Assembly (NCBI GenBank): GCA_003254925.1
Contig: QANZ01045600.1
Location: 148,764-212,763, forward strand
DNA from: Chamaecrista fasciculata
Lineage: Eukaryota > Streptophyta > Magnoliopsida > Fabales > Fabaceae
Length of the DNA stretch: 64,000 nt
Direction of reading: 5' to 3'
Part shown: piece by piece, positions 46,415 to 58,173 of the stretch
Layout: every line of letters begins with the position of its first letter
How positions within the stretch are numbered: position 1 is the stretch's first letter
Notes under the pieces: generated by a model
Seen by the model: the letters and a program-made list of their open reading frames with translations, nothing else
Database searches by the model: none
Told to the model about the DNA's origin: nothing
Program-made: the position numbers and the translations under genes

Positions 46415-46709
46415 NNNNNNNNNNNNNNNNNNNNNNNNNNNNNNNNNNNNNNNNNNNNNNNNNNNNNNNNNNNNNNNNNNNNNNNNNNNNNNNNNNNNNN
46501 NNNNNNNNNNNNNNNNNNNNNNNNNNNNNNNNNNNNNNNNNNNNNNNNNNNNNNNNNNNNNNNNNNNNNNNNNNNNNNNNNNNNNNNNNNNNNNNNNNNN
46601 NNNNNNNNNNNNNNNNNNNNNNNNNNNNNNNNNNNNNNNNNNNNNNNNNNNNNNNNNNNNNNNNNNNNNNNNNNNNNNNNNNNNNNNNNNNNNNNNNNNN
46701 NNNNNNNNN
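46415..46709. other. Assembly gap (295 N)
   Basis: An unbroken N run. It hides the junction between the PPCK and TORTIFOLIA1-like fragments and the start of the kinase. Reading frames drawn across it are meaningless. Confidence 1.
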
Positions 46710-46806
46710 CGAGACACAGCGCCGAGCCGATCTGCGAGTTCGCGTCCTGCTCCTGCGCTAGAGTCTCCATCAACGGCCTCAGAAACGCCGCCGAGAACGG
46801 CGGCTT
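46710..46806 (-). pseudogene. Captured fragment of a TORTIFOLIA1-like ARM/HEAT-repeat protein
   Basis: The minus strand reads KPPFSAAFLRPLMETLAQEQ then DANSQIGSALCL before the gap. This matches the TOG/HEAT repeats of plant TOR1/SPIRAL2-type microtubule-associated proteins, which control cortical microtubules. Only about 32 residues are visible. The frame continues to the right only by chance, because that DNA belongs to the mTERF fragment on the other strand. Confidence 0.6.
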
Positions 46807-47025
46807 GGTTATCAGGAAGCGCCCGTTGTTCTTATTAGCGAACCCTAATGTCACCCTTTTGCCCAAATTGCAATTTCTTCGTTCTATCGGAATGTCCAGC
46901 TCCGACCTCACTAGAATTCTCACCACCGACGCAACCATTTTGACGAGAAGCTTGGAGAAGCAGATAATTCCTTCTTACAATTTCCTGAAAAGCGTTCTTC
47001 TAACCAAATCGATGTTCGTGCTAGC
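46805..47025 (+). pseudogene. Captured fragment of an mTERF-family gene
   Basis: The plus strand reads RKRPLFLLANPNVTLLPKLQ then FLRSIGMSSSDLTRILTTDA and IIPSYNFLKSVLL. These are typical mTERF repeat motifs: a hydrophobic helix, a Pro, then L-x-x-G-x-S-x-x-D. Plant mTERF proteins act in organelle gene expression. No start, no transit peptide and no end are present. After about 47025 it gives way to a Glu/Asp-rich stretch ending DNEIRI, the same ending as in element A. Confidence 0.82.
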
Positions 47026-48354
47026 AGTTCACGTAATGGCGGGGCAGCTTCTGAAGAAGAAGAGGATGATGATGATGATGATGAAGAAGATGAAGATGAT
47101 AATGAAATTAGGATTTAGGGACCAATTTTTTTTTTAATTCTGATTTAATAAATTTGAGGACCTAGGGACCAAATTGCAAGAGAGTGGTTTTTTTTAGGGG
47201 TTTAGGGGTTAGGGTTTTAGGGTTTAGAATTTTAGAGTTTAGGGTTTATGGTTTATAGTTTTAAGGTTTAGAGTTTAGGTTTTAGGGTTTTTAATACTTT
47301 AAAGGACTAAATTGAAATGTTTAGAAGTGTTTTGGGACACTTTACAATTTTATTTTGAGAATTTGGGACTAAAATGAATGAAGATGATGAAAAATTTAAA
47401 TCCAGGGACTGATTTGCTAGTTTACTCAATTTTTATGTTTAAAAATGTAAATCCAGTCATCATGCCAAGGTGGAAAAAAAAAAAGAATGCCCAGTCATGA
47501 TGCCACGTAATCAAGTCAGACAAAAAAAATGACACATAAGCAAAAAAAATTGCCACATGTGCATTGAGTCAAAATTGAGGGCATAATTGAAACGTTAGTT
47601 GCACATTGAGGGCATACCTGAACAAAATGAAACGTTAAGGGCATAACTGAAAATCACTGCAAACGTTAGGGGCATGAAAAGGTGCCAAAAAAAATTAATA
47701 TGGGAAAAAGAAGATAAAGATTAAAAAACAATTAAGTTTTAGGGGTTTAGGGTTTTGGGTTTTGAGTTTTTAATATTTTTGTGATTTCAATTTAGTCCCT
47801 GCATATCAATTTAGTCCTTGAAAAATTCATGGATTAAGGACTAAACTAGAATGTTTGGAAGAGTTTTGAGACTCTTTACAATTTTATTTTGAAGACTTGG
47901 AACTAAAATGAATGAAGATGTTGAAGAAGAGAGGGAAGTTGAGAATAATGGGATAAGTATGGGCCCGGGACTGAATTGCAAGTAAGCCTTTTTTTTTAAT
48001 TATTCTTCATGCTTATGTGGTGAGTTAAACACACGTGGCACCCTTTTTTTTTTTTGTGTTTAACTGGTGCTGACATAACAGTTAACGGCCACGTAAGCAC
48101 TTAATGGGCCACACCATCCTCTATCCATGCCACATCACTTCTTTTGTAATCCTTGAGGACGGAAGGACGAACTTGCTAAACGTTTTGCATAATTTAAGGA
48201 CCAGGTTGTATAATTTCGAAAATTTAGGGACTATGTTGTTACCGCTTATAAAACTCAGGGGTCGGAATGCTAGTTTATTCCAAAACTTATTATTGAATAA
48301 AATATTTATAAACAAGCAATTAACAAATGCTCATTAACCAAACATTGATTTTTA

Positions 48355-48820
48355 CTTTTTTGAAAGAAATTATCCTATTGTATGACAAATTGACAATAGT
48401 CTTTTAAAAAAATAAAAAATAAAAAATATTATTCTCCAACCGCTCAGGTGGTTGAATAGCAAAATAGTTTTCTTTTTATGAAAAAAAAAAAACCTTACTG
48501 ACCAACTGTTTGGATGGTTGGTCAACAAGTTTGATTTCTTTTTCTTAATAAAATGTTCACCAAACGATATCCAATTTTAATATTTGTTTTTTTAAAAAAT
48601 AATAATTGAGAATTTAACCAACCATTAGAGTAGACAGTTTTTTTTGGCCAACATTAGTAGACAGTTTAAAAGTTCAGTTGCATGTTAAATTTTGGTTGCT
48701 TCACAGTTGCATTTCAATTTTTCTATCACAAACAAATACCAACTAAGATAATCACTTGGTCAATGGTTGGAAATCAACCTCTTCACTAACTAGAAATGAC
48801 TATTTTGTAACTATTACATA
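48355..48820. other. AT-rich spacer right of the MULE nest
   Basis: No gene or strong repeat is present. Two similar phrases (CTCAGGTGGTTGAATAGCAA and TTGGATGGTTGGTCAACAA) suggest an old local duplication. Confidence 0.4.
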
Positions 48821-48821
48821 A

Positions 48822-49130
48822 AGGTAAAAGTACTAATTTCGTTTCCAAACTTTATACCGACTGTTAATTTCGTCCTTAATATTTTTTTTGCAGTCAATTT
48901 CATCACTAATGTTTTACATTTTTGTCAATTTAATCATTTGCTCTTATTTTAGCTAAATAATAACGATGTAAAATAAGATGTAGTTTATCATTAATTTAGT
49001 GAAAGAAGTTTAGTTAAAGGATAAAATTGATCAAAATGTAAAATATTATAAACAAAATTGACAAAAAAATATTAAAGATAAAAATAACAATTAATATAAA
49101 ATTTGAGGATAAAATTAATGCTTTTACCAT
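48822..49130. repeat. MITE with GGTAAAAGTACTAATTT ends
   Basis: The left end GGTAAAAGTACTAATTTCGT is mirrored by AAAATTAATGCTTTTACC on the right, and the inner CAATTTCATCACTAATGTTT mirrors its partner. It is non-coding. The end bases resemble the fold-back element in SLAH intron 2. Confidence 0.6.
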
Positions 49131-49236
49131 TAAATCAACGGGTATTTTAATATATTTTTGTAGTCTTTAGAATATTGAAATATGAGAGTAAGTAGAATAT
49201 ACTTCGGAAAGATATCTATAGGCGCCTTTTATAGGC

Positions 49237-49680
49237 TAACAACTAAGGGTCCGTTTGGTACAATAAAAGTGAGGGAAAGGAAAGTGTTTTATAATGTAAA
49301 ATAATGAGGGAAAGTAAAGTAGTTGAGGGAATGTAAAGTAAGTAAAGATTTTAAAGTGTTTGGTATAAAAAAGTAGGGGAGGGAAAGTAAAATAGATATA
49401 GAAAGAAAATGACAAAAATGCCCCTCCCACAATCACCACAAGGCCGCCGCCGCCGCCGTCCACGGCTGCCGTCGCCGCCGTCCAGAGTTGCCGGCTCGTT
49501 TCATAAAGAGGAAGAAGATGGGATGAGAGTGAGAGGGGAAAATTAGGAATTCTACCATGATTCCCTAGATAAAGTTGGATTACATCAGAAATGTGAAGTA
49601 AAGAAAAATGGCCTATGTAATGTAAATGTCTTTATATTGTAATCCACTTTACAGAGCATATATTGTCATACCAAATACAT
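49237..49680. repeat. hAT-type MITE candidate
   Basis: It begins GGGTCCGTTTGGTACAATAA, a pattern common at hAT-type MITE ends, and a matching TACCAAATA occurs near 49671-49679. Inside are purine-rich AGGGAAAG repeats and a (CCG)n patch around 49444-49490. The borders are uncertain. Confidence 0.35.
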
Positions 49681-50040
49681 CAAAATTTTAAAATTTGTGT
49701 CACTTTACCATGGAAAGGGCAATTCCAACATACCTAGAGCTAAGGGAGGGGCTTGTGTAGTTAGCTATAGAGAATGTGCAAATTTGTAATGATTTACTAT
49801 CATTTGACATAAAAAGAAGAGAAGCAATATATATATTGATATGATATATATATATATGATAAGCATCCTTGGTTAATACAGATTTATTTTTACACAACAT
49901 GTACTGTTGTAAGAAATTAAAAATAAAAATCACACATTTTTTAATCATATGCATCGATATAACCAAGGAATTCGATCATAATGAAGTTATTAAATCCTTA
50001 AAGCTTATGTGAGCATTGTACATAGAAAATAAACTTCAAG

Positions 50041-53000
50041 CTAAGCAGCAGCAGCTAGTTTTGCTCTTAGATCCTTTCTTAAGATTTTGCCTGATGGTGA
50101 CTTTGGAATGGCATCAACAAAGAACACTTTGCTTATTCTCTTATAAAACACCACCTGCAACAACACACAAATCAAATACATAAATAACATGTTATTTTAT
50201 ATATATATATATTGCCCAAGATTTTCTTTTTCCTTCATTATATCAATGACTTGGAATATATTAATTATTTATAGTTTTTCAAAGATAAAAAGCTTCTCCA
50301 TTATTTATAAAAATATTTATATTTATAAAAGTTAATTCTTATATATTTATAATATAGTATAGAATATTAGATTGAGGGATCATTAAGAGAAAACTTACTA
50401 TTTAGTCTCTGAATTTACACCGAATTAACTAATTAGTCTCTAATTAATCAAAATACATGATTTGGTCTCTGAAATATTTTAATTATAAACTATTTGGTCC
50501 CTTGTAACGATTTGGTCCCTCAGTTTGTACTAAATTAATACAATTTAGTTCCTGAATTTGAATTAATTTTATACTTTTTGGTCCCTAAATTTGTACTAAA
50601 TTTATACAATTTGGTTCGAAGATTTAAACTAATTTTATACTTTTTGGTCCCTGAATTTACACTAAATTAATACAATTTGGTCCCTAAATTTAATCCAAAA
50701 TTCAAATTGTTAACAACTACAATAATTCAAAGATTCCAAAGTATATTTTAATTATTTAAAGATTCATTAATTAACTCCATATAAAATTCTGGCAACCAAA
50801 AAAACTCCATGTAAAATTAAAGATTAAAAAGTAAATTGTTTCGAGCATTAAAATGTTAATACTTATAGTTAATTAGAAAAGAAAAAAAAAAACAGACCTG
50901 TTTTGAGATGAATTGCTTGATGTCGTCCTCCGTGGTGTCAGTGTAACCATTGGATCTGACAACAAACGCAACAGGAACCTCACCAGCTGCTTCATCCTTC
51001 ATTCTGAAGAAAAAACACAAAATAATAAATAAATTTATTAGTAACCAAGATGATAATTATTAAATTAAATTAAATAGTAATCATTGAACCACAAGAGCGG
51101 CGATTGGGTGTAGTAATGATCAAGTGACAAATGGTACACCAGACTTACGGGACCACAGCAGCATCAGAAATGTGTGGATGAGAGAGAAGAAGAGCCTCCA
51201 GCTCAGCAGGTGCCACCTGGAACCCCTTGTACTTGATTAGCTCCTTCAGCCTATCAACGATGAACAGCTCATCGTCATCATCGATGTATCCTATGTCGCC
51301 CGTATGTAACCATCCCTCCTCATCTATCGTTCTCTTTGTTGCCTCCGGATCATTTAGATACCCTACCCATATAAAAAAAAAAATTATAAATAACATTATT
51401 AATAATTTATAATTGTCGAATTTTTAAATATGTTCAATAAAAATTCATCAAACAAACCATTTTTTAAGTGCAGATTTCAAGATAATCATAACTAAATTTT
51501 CAGACTGAGAACTCTTTTATTTTTGAGAAATTTAAAACATAATCAATTTTTGTTTAATATTTAAATTTGTCTAAATACAGAAAAGTAGAAAACTTGAAAG
51601 AAAACCAATTACAAAGGATTTGCCGATTTGGTTTCTTACCAGTTACAACATAAAGAATTGGTTTTAGTGAATTTAAAAGTGATGATGCCTAACAAATAAT
51701 TAATAATGCTACTTTCAGGATATCATATCACGTAATGGTATTGGTAGGTGTAATTGATCACTAGTACTAGTTAGTGGTTACCCCACACGCATGATTATCT
51801 AACACATTTACACTAACCCACTTCTGAATATTTTTCTCCAATTTAAACTATATATAGTCTTGAAAGTAATCATATATTATTATAATAGAAACTTTATCAT
51901 ATTTTTTTAATAATTTATATTTCTTCTGAGATTTGATAATGTTTTGAAGGTTACATAGAAAAAGACGAAATGTTGATGAATTGTTGTTTGGTTGAGTTGT
52001 CAACATCATAAACATAGCCGTCCACGAAAATAGTTCAACCGAATCATGCGTGTGAATTTAACGCCTCCTATGTTGGGTGAGCGAATACAGCCACCCAACA
52101 CACTAACACCAACAAACACTTATTCTTTAATGCACTAATATAATAACTACAGGAATTTTGTTTTCTTTTCTTTTTATATTATTTTTGTTATTACTTTTTC
52201 TTAAAAAAAAAATTAAAGTTATTTTCTAAAATTTATAATAAAAATAATTATATTAACAAGGTTTCAAATTCTCTCGTTTATCATTTAGACTAAACTTATT
52301 AATAGCAAGGACCAACTTTGAAACGTACTGACTCATCAGTGACTCCCAGACGAAAGCCATTTACGTATTCCGCCTTTAATACATACTTATCTATCTACCT
52401 ATTACATTTATATATGTGGCCTCACCGGCTTGGCATGCATGTATCATGCATGTCACATGCATTTGACTTTTTTTAAATATTATAATTTCATATCATGTGG
52501 TGTTATCATATAACTGGACTATTTATTTATAGAAACAATAATAATGTAAAATCGTTTATTGATGAGTGAAAAAATGATAACATATAAATTATTTACTAAA
52601 TATACCTTTCATGATCTGATCGCCTCTAATGCAGATTTCGCCAGGGTGGTTACGAGGCAAAGAGAGAGAAGTTTCAGGGTCGACGATCTTCATTTCTGCG
52701 TTTCTCACAACGCTACCACATGCTCCTGCTTTCACTTCCCTTGCTTCTTTTGCGAATGCTAAGCTCATAGTTAAAACTGGCCCTGCCTCTGTCATCCCGT
52801 ATCCCTGCATAATATATATTAGTAATTAATTATAAATTCAATATTCTTAATTGAAAAACATGACACATTTCAGATTTGAATATAGTTGGCTTTTCCAGCG
52901 TTGTGACATGACGTAAAATAAACGTATATATATAGTTGTATCCATTGATGGAATATAATCCAAAAACAGAAGAGAGAGTGTATGGAGTATGGCATTGAAG

Positions 53001-54737
53001 TAGTAATGTTAGGTTGATGTTTAACGACAAATATGATATCATTCTACATTTATTGATACGGCATTTAACCATTGCGTGAATTCATGAAAAAAAAAAAGAA
53101 GATTAATTAATATCAATATATCATTCAATATCAGCACCTTTTCAGGCCAAAAAAAAAACATTTCAGCACCTTTCTTCCATTGATTGGAATAGTAGTAATC
53201 TTATGTTTCACCAATTTTTTTATGTTTAAATTTTGAAAATCAAATTAAAATATTTCTCAATTTTTTTAGGTTAAAGTGCAAATTTAGTCCTATGTCTTTT
53301 GCTCAGTTCTCATTTTGGTCCTATATCTTTTTATGTAACACTTCTAATCTCATATCTTTACAAAACACCTCAATAATTTGGTCCCATATTAGTTTTTGTC
53401 TCATATCTGTTGGCTATGTTGGAGAATTCAATAGATTCCACCGTTAGATTCACTTGACATAAAAAATATAGGACCAATTCTACACCTAACCCACAATATA
53501 TATGGGACCAAATCAAGACTTGACCCAAATATATGAGACCAAAATTGTATCAAAAAATATACAGGACCAAATTAAGAATTGAGTAAAAGATATGAGACTA
53601 AATTTAGAATTTAGTCTTTTTTAAAAAATAAAAAAGAAAAAGTTTTAGAATATCCGATCGATCCCAAAATCATGAAATACATACCTGACCAAGTTTGGCC
53701 TTAGGAAACTTGGCCCTCACAGCATCCTCAAGCTCTTTCCCAAGTGGTGCCCCACCCGATTTGAGAACCCTAATACTGGAAAGGTCATACTTGTCCAAAT
53801 CCGGCGACTTTGATATCGCCAGCACGATCGGCGGCACCACCGGCGCAATCGTCACCTTATGCTTTTCAATCAGCCCTAACAACGCATTGATCTCGAATTT
53901 CGGCATCACCAGAATCGTTGCTTTCGCTCTCAACCCACACAGCAACACGGAATTCAGCGAATATATATGGAACAACGGCAACACACACAGAATCACATCC
54001 TCCTCGTGATAATACAAATTTGGATTCTCTCCATCTACTTGTTGCGCCACGCTCGTAACTAATCCTTTGTGTGTTAGCATCACGCCTTTTGGTAATCCTG
54101 TTGTTCCCGACGAATACGGCAACGCGACGACGTCGTTAGGATCGATTTCCACCTCCGGTAGATCGCGCTCGTCGGAATTTAACAAATCCGAGAAATGCGA
54201 GTGACCGGAGATGTTGACGGCAGCATCGACAAAGACGATTTTGATTCCGTCGAGGTCTTTTATTTTGTCGTAGTAGGAGGATTGAGTGATGAGGACCTTG
54301 GCGTTGGAGGCGCGGGCTTGTTTGGCGATCTCGGCGGCGGTGAAGAAAGGATTCGCGGCGGTGGTGACGGCGCCGAGATGCGAGGCGGCGAGGAAGGAGA
54401 AGACGAATTCCGGCGAGTTAGGGAGGAGGACCATGATGACGTCGCCGCGGCGGATGGAGAATTTGTGGTGGAGGGCGGCGGCGACGCGGCGGGCGGTGAG
54501 GTCGACGTCGTGGTAGGTGTAGACTTTTCCGGTGACGGCGTTGATGAGGCAAGGGCGAGATCCGAATTGGTGAAGGTTCTGGAAGCAGTAAGAATGAAGA
54601 GGGAGGTGTTTGGGGATGGGGATATCCGGGAGTTGAGACCGGAATATGATATCCTTATCCTTATTCGGGATAGTTGCGGATTCCGTGGTGGTCGAGATGG
54701 CTGAGGTGGTCGAGGTGATCGTGGTGGTGGTAGCCAT
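50041..54737 (-). CDS. 4CL: 4-coumarate:CoA ligase
   Basis: Five exons join in frame on the minus strand: 54737-53685, 52804-52606, 51362-51149, 51003-50898 and 50154-50041, giving 561 residues. This is an ANL-superfamily ligase: the AMP-binding box [30 protein letters not shown] across the first junction, the 4CL signature GEICIRG, then [19 protein letters not shown], and the C-terminal catalytic Lys in [16 protein letters not shown]. The enzyme activates 4-coumarate and related acids with ATP and CoA, feeding lignin, flavonoids and other phenylpropanoids. The N-terminus has a Thr/Ser-rich extension ([18 protein letters not shown]) before [20 protein letters not shown]. No stop or frameshift was seen. 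Class I versus II was not decided. Two AC elements upstream fit MYB control. Confidence 0.95.
50510..50695. repeat. 66-bp tandem repeat in 4CL intron 4
   Basis: Three units (50510, 50576, 50642) begin TTTGGTCCCT and contain ACTAAATTAATACAATTTGG, the last one incomplete. It resembles MULE TIR wording turned into a minisatellite. Confidence 0.7.
53273..53616. repeat. MITE in 4CL intron 1
   Basis: The left end AATTTAGTCCTATGTCTTTT followed by GCTCAGTTCT is mirrored on the right by AGAATTGAGTAAAAGATATG followed by AGACTAAATTT. The central part also pairs. It is non-coding and wholly intronic. Confidence 0.65.
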
Positions 54738-55120
54738 TATTATTGAAGGGAATAGGAATAATGATGATTATGATGAATGATGATGTTGTGAAAATGTGTA
54801 ATGTGTGTGTTTGGTTTTGTGGGTGGGAAGTGGGAATCAATAACCAAGCAAGCAAGTTAGCTTGTTATGTGCTGATGAGTCCCTGAGGGAGGGAGAGAGC
54901 TAAATTGTAATAAAAGGAAGTGTGTGTGGGTGGTTGGTGAAGGGACAAAATGGGGAATGAGAAGAATGATGGAGGGTAAAATGGTCAGGAGATAGATTTG
55001 GGAGTGAAATTGACGTGGGGTTGGTGAAGGAGAGGAGACGGAGTTGGTGAAATTGGTTTTGAGTGGTGGAGAGAGATGAGGGTGCATGGGAAGGCTTATT
55101 GTGGGACCCAATTTAACACT
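54738..55120 (-). promoter_or_regulatory. 4CL promoter with two AC (ACCAACC) elements
   Basis: On the minus strand, ACCAACC occurs at 54938-54932 and at 55025-55019, each inside the same longer phrase CCTTCACCAACCAC. AC elements are the known R2R3-MYB sites of lignin and phenylpropanoid genes, including 4CL and PAL. The sequence nearer the ATG is pyrimidine-rich leader. A clear TATA box was not identified. Confidence 0.6.
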
Positions 55121-55124
55121 CATT

Positions 55125-56390
55125 TATATTAGTAGTAGTGGAATCAACTCAATCTATCTCACAACAACTAAAAATAATTAGTTATTACAATATAATAATA
55201 GTCAAAATATTAGTTTTATTGTAATAAGGAATTTAATAAAACATATTAATTACATATAATAAGAAATTAAATAATTTTCCGTGTTTGGAGATTGTTTTTC
55301 CCGATCTGATTCGCCTCCTTGATTGGTGGTGTTTTTTTAGTTTTCAACTTGGCCATGTTTAATTTTTTCAATTTTGTGTTTTCTTATCTTGGAATCTTGC
55401 TTATATGGTATATTTGATGAGGCAAGTGCTAAGTGCAAAGGTAAATTTTTTATTGGCAACACAATTGGTGATGTATTGAATCCCTTAGATTTCATCCTTA
55501 TAGGATGAGCTTTTCTTATAAGAATAGTTTATGTGTTTATTTCGCCGTTTACAATTTATCTTTTTTGATTTATCAATGTTGAAATATTTGATCATTTGTA
55601 AGTGTGTTTGACTTTTATACAATATATTTTTATCTTTTTTCGATTAAAAAATTAAATAATTTAGCCTTTAACAGATTATAAATGTCTTGATATTCTTTGA
55701 AAAAATTGTAAGATTAATCATGGAAATATGTCATTATAATTAATTTAATCTTTTTATTATAATATCAATTTAAATTTAACAACAAATACAATTATTTAAC
55801 TTAAGTAATTTATTATGAACATAACAAAATTTAAAAACAATAATATATTTGTCATTATTAAATTGAATCATATAATACCATCGTTCAAAAATTAGATTGA
55901 AACCTTTGTTAAAATGTAGTGACAATTTTTAATTTAATCTAAAAAACTTTAAACATATTAGTTAATGTATCAAATTGTAAAAGAAAATAACATTTATTTT
56001 ATTATGGTCACGACTACATATAGGAATAGTATGGAAATTGATTGGTTAACAAATTTTAACATAGTTGCAATATTAAGGCTAATAAAACATGAATAATTAA
56101 TATAAGAAGTAATGATAAGGGATAGAAATATAGAATGAAGTTTGTGTTGGAAGAGAATAAACAAAAAAAAAAAGAAATAGTGGATGGTGGTACTTTTTGA
56201 AAAAGGAAAGCTTTTCACCTACCGCCAAAATAATAATAAAAAAAATAAAAAAAAAAGCATGAGGCCATGGCCACGGGACATCTCTCCATGACTCCATCTG
56301 ACTAATTGACTATTATTATCTCTATCTCTCCCTTTCGTTCCCTTCTCTTCACCTACCACACCAAAGATCGCACTTAATCATCATATTTTT
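55125..56390. other. AT-rich intergenic region
   Basis: Upstream of the 4CL promoter. No gene, long frame or notable repeat was seen. Confidence 0.55.
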
Positions 56391-56392
56391 GG

Positions 56393-56898
56393 GTCAAATG
56401 TCATTTTGGTCCCTACATTATGAGATTGATTTTATTTTGGTCATAAAATTAATTTTTTTTTATTTTAATCCTCAAACTTTCACCTTTATCTATTTTTTTT
56501 GGCCAACTTCACCTTTATCTACTTTATATTGTTATTTCTAGCCTGAACAATTAAGAATAATTATTTTTCTCTCGTATGTTTTATAATAAATGAATTGACA
56601 AGTAGAGAAAGGAAATCTTTCACTGTTTGAAAACTAAAAACCAACAACAAATTTATTTCAAATGTGACTAAGAATAAAGATTTTTTTCAATGTCAACCCA
56701 TTTATTATAACACATATAATAAAAAAATAGTTAATCACAATTGTCTAGGTTAAAAATATGACAAAAACTAAATAAAATCACATTTTGGGGATCAAAGTGA
56801 ACAAATATAAAAATTTGAGAATTAAAATGAAGTTAAAACTATTTTAAGACTAAAATGAAATTAACCCCATAATTTGGGGACCAAAATAACTATTTGAC
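56393..56898. repeat. MITE-like element of about 500 bp
   Basis: GTCAAATGTCATTTTGGTCC on the left is mirrored by GGACCAAAATAACTATTTGAC (read as GGACCAAAATAAC and TATTTGAC) on the right, and TACATTATGAG by CCATAATTTGG. It is non-coding. Confidence 0.6.
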
Positions 56899-57779
56899 TT
56901 TTTTGTTTTGTTTTTTGTTTTTATTATAGATCACTATATAACTTTACTTACATAACATGAAGTCATAAATATCAAAATAATCATATTTTATATTTGATCC
57001 TATGAATTTAAATTTATATTTGAATAAAAAGTAAAAGAATGTACGTATAGGAATTTATTCAGAAAAAAATATATGGATCTGAGTGAAAAGATGGATAAAA
57101 AGATGCTTGGTTAATACCTATTTATAATACTAAAATCTAATTATGTATAAAATAAATATAATAATAAACATTAATGTTAAATAATTTAAGGATTATATTG
57201 ATAAAAAAATCAAACATTATATATATTATAATAGTTTGATAGTGTATTTCTATTTCAGATAATCATAAATAAAAAATAATAACAATAGATTTTATATTAG
57301 TAAAACAAATTATTTTAATTTAAATTTGAATGTAAAATTTTTACTATTTGATAGTGAAAATTAATTTCGAAACCTCTTCATGTTTGAAATTGGGGATGGA
57401 AAATATATTTTTCATCATATCTTTTTTGTTTTGGTCAGTATTTTTCATCATATCAGATTGTTTATGAGTAAACTAATAATTTGGTCCCCGAATTATACAA
57501 GCTCTCACGAATTGGTCCTCGATTTATCAAAATTGTACAACCAGGTCCTCGAATTATACTGACTCGTTGCACGTTGGTCCCTCTGTTAGCCAACCCGTCC
57601 AAAAAAGCTGATGTGGACCGTTAAGTGCTGACGTGGCACGTTAATTGCCACGTCAGCACACCTAAATGAAAAAAAAAAATTAGTGTGCCACATCATAAAT
57701 TTACATCAACTCAGCATTTGCACCCAAAAAAAAAACCCTCTTAATGTCAAAACACACGTTTATCTTTCTGACCATTTAG

Positions 57780-58173
57780 TCCCTTCACCATCAACTCAAC
57801 CATTCAATTTTATACCTCCCAAAACACTTAGCCCCAAGCACCTTTCACACCACCATCATACCCATGAAACCCTAGACCATTCGAACCCCACACCCAAACC
57901 GTCAGCATCGAACCCATCGAACCACACACCCAAACCATTCTCACCGTGGCTCGAACCCATCGAACCCACACGCGAACCGTTCACACCCACACCCAACCAA
58001 TCGACCTCAAAACTGTTCAACCCAGACAAACCTAGTCCATCGAAACCCAATCCATCAAACCCATCAGACCCTAAACCCATCGAACCCAAGCCAACGTTGT
58101 TCGTGAAGCAAGTCGTCGTTGTTCGTGAAGCAAGCCGTGTCGTCGCCGTTCGTGAAGCAAGCCGTCGCTTTTG
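57780..58173 (+). other. Proline-rich open segment with internal repeats, probably not a gene
   Basis: The frame is open because of repeated CCCATCGAACC and CCCAAACC units, giving Pro/Ser-rich sequence. It has no start context, no known domain, and sits just inside a MULE TIR. The repeated AAGCAAGCCGTCG phrase at its end produces VREASRVVAVREASRRF. Confidence 0.4.

Larger units (their letters stand above)
43938..47686. mobile_element. Pack-MULE element B carrying fragments of four host genes
   Basis: Its TIRs of about 470 bases (43938-44410 and 47190-47686) are almost perfectly inverted: TTCATGCCCCTAACGTTTGC, TTGACTCAATGCACATGTGG, CATGATGACTGGATTTACAT, then GAGTAAACTAGCAAATCAG and telomere-like repeats. 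Between them lie parts of an ILR1-like hydrolase, PEP-carboxylase kinase, a TORTIFOLIA1-like protein and an mTERF protein. This is the definition of a Pack-MULE: gene pieces carried between MULE ends without a transposase. A-runs on both flanks leave the target duplication undecidable. Confidence 0.83.
40698..48279. mobile_element. Outer MULE-like element C with ~600-bp TIRs, carrying two nested relatives
   Basis: The left arm (40698-40897 plus 42990-43290) and the right arm (48279-47740) are inverted copies: AATTATACAACTCGGTCC with its mirror, GATGTGGCATGGAT with its mirror, then GCCACATAAGCAT and AAAATTGTAAAGTGTCCCAA (with small changes). The left arm is interrupted in an A-run by element A. 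Inverted similarity continues about 70 bases beyond both arms, out to 40632 and 48348 (TTGTTAATTGCTTGTTTATA and its mirror). Element B sits in the middle. No transposase frame was found. Confidence 0.75.

Noticed and set aside
46333..46938. Reading frames of 130-200 codons spanning 46.3-46.9 kb
   Set aside because: They run through 295 N bases and join unrelated captured fragments; only the parts outside the gap carry information.
46807..46938. Extension of the TORTIFOLIA1-like frame to an upstream Met
   Set aside because: That DNA encodes mTERF motifs on the other strand; the minus-strand frame is open there only by chance.
50510..50695. CRISPR-like array of repeats with spacers
   Set aside because: The units are directly tandem and degenerate, and the DNA is clearly eukaryotic with introns; no cas-like genes exist here.
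54195..54704. Long plus-strand reading frame rich in Gly, Glu and Val
   Set aside because: It is the exact antisense of 4CL exon 1, open because of the exon's GC-rich codons; it has no domain and no context of its own.
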